This document shows, one piece after another, positions 43,941 to 64,000 of a stretch of DNA of 64,000 nucleotides. Position numbers and translations under genes: made by a program. Origin of the DNA: Xiphophorus maculatus (Eukaryota; Chordata; Actinopteri; Cyprinodontiformes; Poeciliidae); assembly GCF_002775205.1 (NCBI RefSeq), contig NC_036458.1:1456560-1520559 (forward strand). Direction: 5' to 3'. Each line of letters starts with the position of its first letter. The stretch's first letter is position 1. The notes beneath the pieces are model-generated. The model saw nothing but the letters and a program-made list of their open reading frames with translations, was not told the origin of the DNA and made no database searches.

Positions 43941-46605
43941 ACAGCATCGTACCTCTTTGTCTTTCAGCTCCAAAATACTTATCACCAAGACTTTGCGTGT
44001 CATTTCAGATGGTCGTATCCAACCTGCAACAGCATGCAGGAGTCTGGCTTGCTTTCATTTTTCACAGCAAAGAATAATATGCTCTCCAAGTAAGTGTTTT
44101 ATTTTTGTTTCAAAAAGACTGAAAAGTCACAACAGTTAACTGTATTTGTTTTGCTAGGAGCAAAGATGTTGGACTGGTAAATAATAAGAACTTGAAAACT
44201 ATTTGTAAAATAAATGATTCAGGATCTGTGACTGTGAGCATGTCTAACTCAACCTGGAGTGACTGTTTCCATATTAAACATTTTTAATACTCTAATGCTA
44301 ATCAGGAAGAGAACTCTGGAAATAAACCCTCCAGATAAAAAAATCAATACTGGCATGTAATTCAAACTTTTTGATTATGCCACTTCAAAACTAATAAGTT
44401 AGAAAACTGGATTGTGTAATCTCATGAACACAACTAGAATTTGTCTGCTTTAATAATGTGCAGAATATACTGCAGTTCTTCCTTCTGGTCTTCCTCATAC
44501 CAATATAATCTTCTACAAATAATTAAAAATTTAGCTGCACGCTTACTGATGAAACCAGGAAAGTGTTTTCATTGTTTTCATTTGCATATTTTCTTTTAAG
44601 GGAATTTTCTGACCTGTGGAGTTGATCTGTGTGGTTTTGTGTCGTTCTTTAGCAGTGTTACAGCGCCACCCATTGGCCCGCCGGTCCTATTACATCAGTT
44701 TCTGTGGCGCTGCATCCTGACCTGTGAGTGCACGTTTTCTTAATTGTTTACAAAAATATATCAGACTCGTCTCTGTGTGCACAAGGTTATGTTATGTAAA
44801 TATAAAAACCTTAAAGTCAGATCAAAATGTAAGAGCAAATTTAGTCTCACTATAATAAAACCTCATATCCAGATCTGAACTGAATTTGAGCTAAATTTAA
44901 CTCCAAACTAAGAGGGACAGCTACTTTATGAGTAACATTATTAAAAACAGGATACAGTTGAAGTTAATCTTCCTTAAAATAACTGAGCAACAGAAAAAGA
45001 TGTTGGAGTTGTTTATGGCAGCAGCAAGAACCCAATGATTTATGGAGAACCAACAGAACCAAAACTGTTATATTTCAAGTATTTAACTCTAATCATTTGA
45101 GAAACTGTGGCTTAAAGCTAATAAAAACTAAAATTTGGTTTCTTAGACAATTTGATAATTAACAAATGTGACCATTGTTGCCCATGTCATGGATACATAC
45201 TGAAGCTCTGACTCCTTGCTTCACCCTCCTATGTCAAACTTTTTCCTTCCACTCAACTTTCCATTAATTTACTGCAATACAGCTGTCAGTAAACAGCCTG
45301 ATTCTGGCTTCATATGTGACTATGCATATATTATGAGTTAAAATAAATGTTTAATTTCCTAATATAATATATGAAGAGAACTTTATGAGCATAAATCTTT
45401 TACTTGTAAATAGTCTTTTTCTCAAATTTGTATTAAGCACAGGCACTTTATTATTATTCTTTTGCTGAAATTCATTAAAGGATTTAAAGCGATGTGAGCC
45501 TTTCTGCCATACTTTTTCCTTCCACTCAACCTTCCATTAATATTCCTTGATGTAGGACTCAGTCATCATGCTTTCACATGATGAAAAATATTTTTTGCTG
45601 TTATCTAATAAGCTAAATGAATTTTATGTCACAATAAATATAAATAAACATTTTCTACTTTTGAGTGCCATTAATGTACATAATATAACTATAATAACTA
45701 CTGGAATAATCTGAGGAGCGCCGGTATCAGCAGCTCTTTTACTTTCACATAATATCCTTTATTATTATTATTATTATTATTATTATTTTACAAATTAGTG
45801 TCTGTAAAACAAAGATTACAGACTAACAAAAAGAGGAATTGGTCTACAAAATAAATAACTTTATCATAAGACCTGAACAGTTGTCCATGCTAAAGCGTCC
45901 AGATGTGATGTACAGTGAAACACACCAGCATGACTTGTTGTGTTTTTTTATTCAGTTTTCTAAAACAGGAGCACAGCTAAGGCGCAGCACGACTCCCAGC
46001 GAGAAACGACAAAAAAGATGAAAAATGAAAAACAATCCTCTGGGAAATGCTTCACCATTCAATAATCACAACAGAAATCTGGACATTTACACTTTAACTT
46101 AAAGTCTGTTCATCGTTTCACTTCTTTTTCTGTAATAAAATAAACATCCATCCAGATTCATTCATAGACAGAAACACGCTTCGCTCTGAGCTGCTACATC
46201 TGGAAACCAGTCGGCCTCCAGTTTGGTCCCAGTTCCATTTAAATTACCTTCAAATTAATGCATAAATAAAAAAGAAATACAGTATGAAATGAAAAAAGAA
46301 ACAAAGATCTCAAACCCCCCTTTCCAATGATCTGCTTTTATTTAAACTCTGATATTTTTATTTATTTTATTCTTTTTTCTGTGGAAACAATCAGAAAATC
46401 TGTGTTTCTGTTTTCAGGGTTTATCTGATCCGTTTATTTTCCTTCTGAATTTGTTCTTAAAGTTTTCACTTCAGCTTCAACTTTGGATGAAATCAAAGTG
46501 AAAACTTTAAACTTCTAATAAAAAAAGAAATAATTCAACATCCTCAGAGTTTCTTTCATTTAACTAAAAACCAACAAAAACAACAAACATGTTTTTTTTC
46601 GGTCA
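43941..46605. other. Spacer between the two duplication copies
   Basis: AT-rich, no gene recognised. Contains a (TTA)n tract (about 45760-45786) and two copies of a 'ctttttccttccactcaac' segment (about 45238 and 45511) that look like old transposon remnants. Confidence 0.5.
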
Positions 46606-49094
46606 TCTTTTTTATGACTTTAGAAACTGATTCCTGGTTCCTGTTGCAGATTTCTACCATGTCTGACAGCAGGAGTTGTTTCTCTGCAGGGCTGCTTATA
46701 ATTTCATCAAGTTCTCAAAGTGAAAATCTGCATAACAAAACTTAAAAGACATATTCCTGCTGAACAAAGGTCATGGGGGGTGTACTTAGTTTGATGGATG
46801 TTTTTTAGTTTGGTGAAACTGCATGAAATATGAGTCGCAGCTTAAATATCAACATTTTTGCATAAAGTGAATGTGGTTACGTAGAAAACAGGAAAAAACA
46901 TTTGCATATAGCATTTGCATATAGACATATCTCGGTGAATCTCTTATCTCCTGATCTGAAAGAAATAAGTGGGTAAAACAAAAATATTTTTATGTTTAAT
47001 GATAGTTATACTGTTCATATCCATGTTTGCAATGTATAAAATATGAACCATAAATGTAAACCTGTTTTTTTCCTAATTCCTTCATCCCAACATTTCACTT
47101 AAAAAGGAAAGTTCGCCCCATAGCACCACCTGGTGGACAACCAGGGCTTCACAGCGGAGTACGTTTCCAGGTTGAAGTTTGTATTTTTCCTCTGATCAGA
47201 TGTCTATCATCGTTTAAATACAATGTACAGTGCTGTAAAAAAGGCATTTCTTGTGTTTTGATCAGACTTAAATGTTTCTGATTATCAGACAATAATAACC
47301 TGATTAAACACTAAATCAGCTTTACGTAAGCAAATCAACAAACTAAATACAAAAAGAAAATTAGTAAAGCAATAAACCAACTGGAATAAATCATTGTTTA
47401 ATTAATAGCTACTGTAAAATGAAAGCTGAAATAGCTCTATGCGTGACATCAGTCAGCCATTGTTTCTGAGTGGCTGGACAGCAGCAGCCGCACCACGCAG
47501 GCTTTACACATTTACCAGGCGGAAGAAAAAGTAGCTCCCATTTAGGCAAGAATAATTATCGTCTGTATTTCAGCGTCTGAGACTCTCGACAAGGAAAATA
47601 AGAGGTAAAAGTTTAAACTGGTGTTTCTTCAGCTTTCCATGTAAAGTTTCTGAATTAAATTATTTCAAGAATTTAAACGTGAATACTTAATTCTTTGACA
47701 GGAAACGCTAATAGGTAGCTAACGTTAGCCGACCAAAGATGGCGGCGGTCCCATTTCAGAAACTAGGAACGGGACAGTCAAGTGTTTGTATGTTCAGCCT
47801 TTGTTGTAAAAATACATTTGCACATTTATTTATGGTAAAATTAGATTTTCGGACACCATTAAATTGAGCTGTTAATGACTCTTTGAGGCCAACCTTTGGT
47901 TGAACCGCGAATTCACCTTTCCAGCCGTTATGAACAGCTGGAACTGCCAGGAACCGTCGTGGGGATCCTGGAAAATCCTGGGGCGATTGATGCCCTTCAG
48001 TTTACATTGAAACAGAAAAAGTATTGCAAAAAAGAGTATCTTATATTAAAAACGTAGTTTTTCAAAATGTGCCATGAAACAAATGTTGTATGAATGCTTT
48101 CCCCCTTTCCAAAAGTTAAAATCAGTATCAGTCACCTAACTGACTTCTACAGTTTATTATTTAGCCAAAAGGTCAAGTTTGTGATTGTAGAGAGTTATCT
48201 TTTGGCTGTTAAACTCAATGGCAGAAACTCTTCATATTTTGATGTAAACAAAAAGGTATTCTGCTTGATTCCTTCTCCACACCTTGATTTTATTTTCTAA
48301 ACTGACGATAAAAATGTATGTTTGTATTTTGTAATGTTTCTTGAGACTGTATTTGTTGTAAATTTACAGTAGGCTGCACTTAAACTGAGTGGGATTAAAT
48401 TATTGCCTCAGCAGTTAGAACCATTTTTAAATTATGACTGTTTTCAGGGTCAAAATCTAGCAAATTCTTATTTTTGTTATTATTTTTCCACTATTGATGT
48501 GGATACCAGCTTTGGCTTGGCTTATAAAAAACATTAACGTAGTTATTAGCATCTAGAATAAATTACAAAATATAATATGGGGGAAGAATATTTAAGAATA
48601 GAATTATTTAATGTATAATTTCCTTGAATTCTTTACCATAATTAAACATGATAATCAGATAAGATAACAGGGACACAAATTTGTAAAAAATAAGTTTAAT
48701 TTATTGCTTTTATATATTTATTTTATTCCAGTTTAATCAAGGATTGGATAGTACACAGTGTCACATCACAAATACGAAGCAACGCTTGTTTTGTACATAG
48801 ATTTTCTATCCGCAAGCTATTAGCAATTTTTTTAAGACAGCAAAATTATAATTTATCCAGATATATTTAAAATTAAACCTCAAAATCAACATATTTTAAT
48901 CAGCATTATGGCAGTGAGCATGATATTAGAAAATGAATGAACTGATTTGTTTTAATAAAGAAACAGAACCAATCAGATTTACAATCTGTAACAGTAATCA
49001 GGTAAAGATAAATCACACTTCAAGAAACTGGATAAGATTAAACTTAGCTTTTTTGACTAAATTTCTGTTGGTTAATATTTATAGATCTGATGCA

Positions 49095-49100
49095 TTTATT
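49095..49100 (-). terminator. Candidate polyadenylation signal of polyserase B
   Basis: AATAAA on the minus strand, about 265 nt past the stop codon; counterpart of 19766-19771. Confidence 0.45.
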
Positions 49101-49364
49101 TAGATTTTTCAAGGTTGATTTTACAACCATGTAAGGTTTAGCCTTTAAACTATTTTTGCTTCATGTTTTTAGTTTCTTCTGTGGATGAAAAGAAAAATGT
49201 TTACAGCTTGAAAGTCGCTGCCAAACGGTTCTGATCCTTTAGATCTGCATTGAATAACCAAAGCCAGAAACAAGCTGAATGTTATCAAGGAGAATTTTGG
49301 GCTAAAATTAAAACACCTGCTTTCTCTGTTTCATATCTTGTAAATCAGAGAGTGTAAATGCTGC

Positions 49365-61087
<11,723 letters not shown>

Positions 61088-61119
61088 CACTGTCACTCGT
61101 CTGCAGCTGATCTGCTCTT

Positions 61120-61129
61120 GTTTATATAG
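61120..61129 (-). promoter_or_regulatory. TATA box of polyserase B
   Basis: CTATATAAAC on the minus strand, 33-42 bp upstream of the ATG at 61087; identical to copy A. Confidence 0.75.
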
Positions 61130-61895
61130 CCAACATGCAACTTTTTAATGACACCCACAATGACTCATCTGCTCAGCGACATACCAACAACTCACCTGAT
61201 GTTCATAATATGCAGGAAGTGAACAGGCATCTTATCTGGGTGTTATGAGCATTAATTTGTGGAAAAATGATCTTAATAAAACATACAGATGGATGTTAAT
61301 GTAGTAAAAAACAGATCATTTTCTATTTATTACAGGTGCTATATTGTCCCAAGTACCAGTATAGTCAAGCAGTATAAAAATCAAGGACTGGTACTTCTGT
61401 GAGGTGAACTATGATTGATAATTTAATAACAAAGTTATGCAGGAACTTTGCCAACATACGGATGTTTTGTGTCTTCTAAAAACACTTGAGCCTATCATTA
61501 ACTGAAGAAATAAATCAACATAAACCCGTCTAATCCAGTTATGTTAGATTCTATTCTGATGATTTACTTTCATATTTAATCATAATTCAGTAAGTCTGGT
61601 TTATTTAAGCACACTTTAGCAACAAGGCATTTCAAAGGGCTGCACATGAAAATAACATAACAATGAACAAACAGGAAAACATTACACTGGCATAAAAAAG
61701 AAGTAATGTTACAGTTAAGACCATATTAAAGGGTAAAGGAACTCAGTTTTTAAAAAAAGGTTTTAAGTAACTTAATTTCATAATGTGGTGACATAAATGA
61801 CCACTGAGTGTACTGATTAGTTGTTTGGTTAAACGTTTAGCTAAGACGAGACACAACATACAGTGACCGCCGTGAAGCCCAGGGTTGGTTGCAAC

Positions 61896-63422
61896 TAGGC
61901 CTGTTTGCGATAAACGGTAAATCAATTAATCATACGATAAATTAAAACTATCGACGTCATTTTAATTATCGGCATTATCGTCTCTTCCGGCTTTTTTCTC
62001 TTTCTGTTAATGACACCGAACAACTCAACTCCGGTGCTCTCCACTGACCCTCCCTTCCTCATTTCCTTAGTGTAAAGCCCAGCACACACTACACGATCTT
62101 AGAGCTGTCAGCAGATTTTCAAACCCTGACAGACCAAACATTAGCCGACAGAAATCCTAGGTATAACGGTTCCATGGGGTTCGGTCCTGCCCTGTGGTGT
62201 CCAACAATGGGCACAAAATAATGGCTACAAGTTCAGTGAACTAATTTTAAAACCAGGCATTAATCAATGCTTTACTACAATCTACCTGCAATGCATGTTG
62301 CTAGTGTCAGTGTAAAGTCCTGACTGAATGAAAATCATTATAACTTATTTACTTCACGTTAACAAGAACAGCTGAAAAGTTACCGGGTTTATCAACTGCG
62401 GTAGCAATTTCGCTCCAACTCCTCCTCTTGTCATTTCTATAGTCTTTGCATGTTGAATAAACATTAATGTTGTTTCCACGTATCATCTCCAATGTCCGCT
62501 GGACTTCAGGTTGCACCATGTCAGCTGTTTGGGATTCCCCTCCGTAATTGGAGGGGAATCCACACTTTCTGATTGGCTACCTGTCACATTCAACAGGCTG
62601 CCTTAAGCTCCCAGTCGGGGAAAACCCCTGATTTGGATCGGAGGGGCACCAGATCTACCGTAACACACCACACACTACAGCACAGGTGTCAAACTCCAGT
62701 CCTCAAGGGCCGCTGTCCTGCAACTTTTAGTTGTGCCTTTGCTGCACCACACCTGAATGGAATAATTAGGTCATTAGCAAGGCTCTGGAGAACTGATCTA
62801 CATAAGGAGGAAGTAATTAAGCCATTTCATTCCAGTGTTTTGTACCTGTGGCACTTATAAAAACTGCAGGACACCGGCCCTTGAGGACTGGAGTTTGACA
62901 CCCCTGCACTACAGGATGATCGGTTATAAGATCGTAAGCGACAATCTTAGAACCTCGGACGTTCTAAGATTGTGATAAGGGGAAAATCTGGGCAAAAAAA
63001 ACCTGTAGTGTGAACTATTGCATCAGGTAGTCGATGTGCCCATTTTCTCTATTTAAATCTAATTATTACTGAAGGGCAACATAATATACAGACTTCATAA
63101 TCTGCAGTCTTTAGGTTGAATGTAGTATTTATTTCCACTTTGGCTTTATGTTGTTTAGTTTTTATTCAAGTACATTTTTTTGTTAAAGGAGACTGAGAAT
63201 CCATTTTATTTTTGTTTTTAGTTGTTTTGTTTATTTTGTTTATCAGTTTCAGTGTTTAGTGTTCTTTTGAAAATAAAGTGTATCTATCTTTGACAGGAAA
63301 TCGCATGCATTATTACGTCATTTCCATTAAATCAGTGTAAAAAGGTCTTCAAACAATATTATTGTTTATCGCAATAATTTTTGAGACAATTAATTGCTCA
63401 GCAAAATTTGTTATCAGGCCTA
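61896..63422. mobile_element. hAT element (copy B, right flank), near full length
   Basis: Flanked by GTTGCAAC (61888-61895) and GTTTCAAC (63423-63430). Termini TAGGCCTG on both sides as inverted repeats. Inverted relative to the copy at 54281. The empty site is visible at 42527-42534 (GGTAGCAAC). No transposase frame. Confidence 0.85.
62681..62906. mobile_element. Nested 226-bp hAT MITE
   Basis: Inverted ends CACAGGTGTCAAACTCCAGT and CAGGGGTGTCAAACTCCAGT, with 8-bp duplication CACTACAG (62673-62680 and 62907-62914). A family very common in teleosts. Confidence 0.92.
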
Positions 63423-63895
63423 GTTTCAACATGTTAGCAGCATCAGTTTTAATTGAACGGCTATTGATCAGTTTAATGAAAGAAATACGCCTGAATCGTA
63501 AAACACAGAGCCGTCAAAAGAGCATCTGTGTCGTTGTACAGCAGAGATCCAGCAGGTCTTTCAGATCACTTGTCTGAAGTTTCCTTGAATGCTTGTGGTG
63601 TTTGTCAGTTTGTCATCTTTGAAAACTTTGAGCTCTTCCAGTAAGTAGTCTGCGAGGAATGTGACGGCCGTATCTACACCAGAGTTAAGGGAAAAACTGG
63701 ATCTTCCAGTTGGAGAATTTCAGACAAAAGGCAACCTGGTGTCAGTGAGCAGAAGAAAGAAGTTTCAGTCGGTGTCAAATTACTGAACTTAGTAATTTGA
63801 CAACTTAATTGTTGATAAAGTCATTTTCGGTTTCTCTAAATGTCCTGACAGCAAGATGTCACATTGTTTTCTGTCCAGTTTATGACTCATTCAGT

Positions 63896-64000
63896 ATAGA
63901 TAAGATTTATTTGTCATTGTCATCAACAGATTACAACGAGATTGAGATTTGCTCGACTCGAGTTAAGATGCAGGTTATGTGTATATACATAATATACCAA
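63896..64000. mobile_element. Start of an insertion at the right edge
   Basis: Similarity to copy A stops at 'cattcagtat'. The following 'atttatttgtcattgtcatc' and 'acaacgagattgag' look like a fish LINE 3' end on the minus strand. Truncated by the window. Confidence 0.5.

Overview
This is nuclear DNA of a ray-finned fish, most likely a percomorph teleost. The evidence is intron-rich vertebrate genes with GT-AG introns, a Rex3 (RTE-clade) retrotransposon, tRNA-derived SINEs, several hAT non-autonomous elements and long dinucleotide and tetranucleotide repeats. I cannot fix the species. There are no bacterial features.

Region 1 (1-4.8 kb, minus strand): the 5' part of srrm2, encoding the conserved cwf21-domain N-terminus of the spliceosome and nuclear-speckle protein SRRM2. 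Seven coding exons with phase-2 introns can be read; the long SR repeat tail lies off the left edge. Region 2 (5.8-6.8 kb): a 3' fragment of a site-specific-type LINE with a CCHC finger and a restriction-like endonuclease, a long (AT)n tract and a palindromic MITE. Region 3 (6.9-16.65 kb, plus strand): a complete six-exon arl6ip1 gene (ER-shaping protein, 202 aa) with a 1.37-kb hAT element and a SINE in its introns.

Region 4 (16.9-64 kb): a head-to-tail segmental duplication (copy A from 16932 to about 43030; copy B from 46606 past 63895; offset about 29.7 kb). Each copy carries one minus-strand, TATA-driven, signal-peptide-bearing serine protease gene of the polyserase type. By following splice sites and reading phase by hand, copy A assembles into one 17-exon, 1201-residue frame. 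It has four chymotrypsin-fold domains: D1 trypsin-like, D2 and D3 with a remodelled S1 pocket, and D4 a pseudoprotease with a hydrophobic tail that suggests a GPI anchor. Copy B assembles into a 9-exon, 612-residue frame with only the first and last domains, joined through a chimeric exon 6. The duplicates are otherwise almost identical, so their differences date later events: Rex3, three to four hAT copies, a pogo-like MITE, a piggyBac-like/LINE composite, and a nested element with a perfect 129-bp tandem array all sit in one copy opposite an empty site in the other.

The srrm2/serine-protease neighbourhood resembles the human 16p13.3 arrangement, where SRRM2 lies beside a PRSS cluster (recalled from general knowledge). 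This supports the view that the duplicated genes belong to an old tandem protease family still gaining and losing domains. All exon models are conceptual and no transcript evidence was available.
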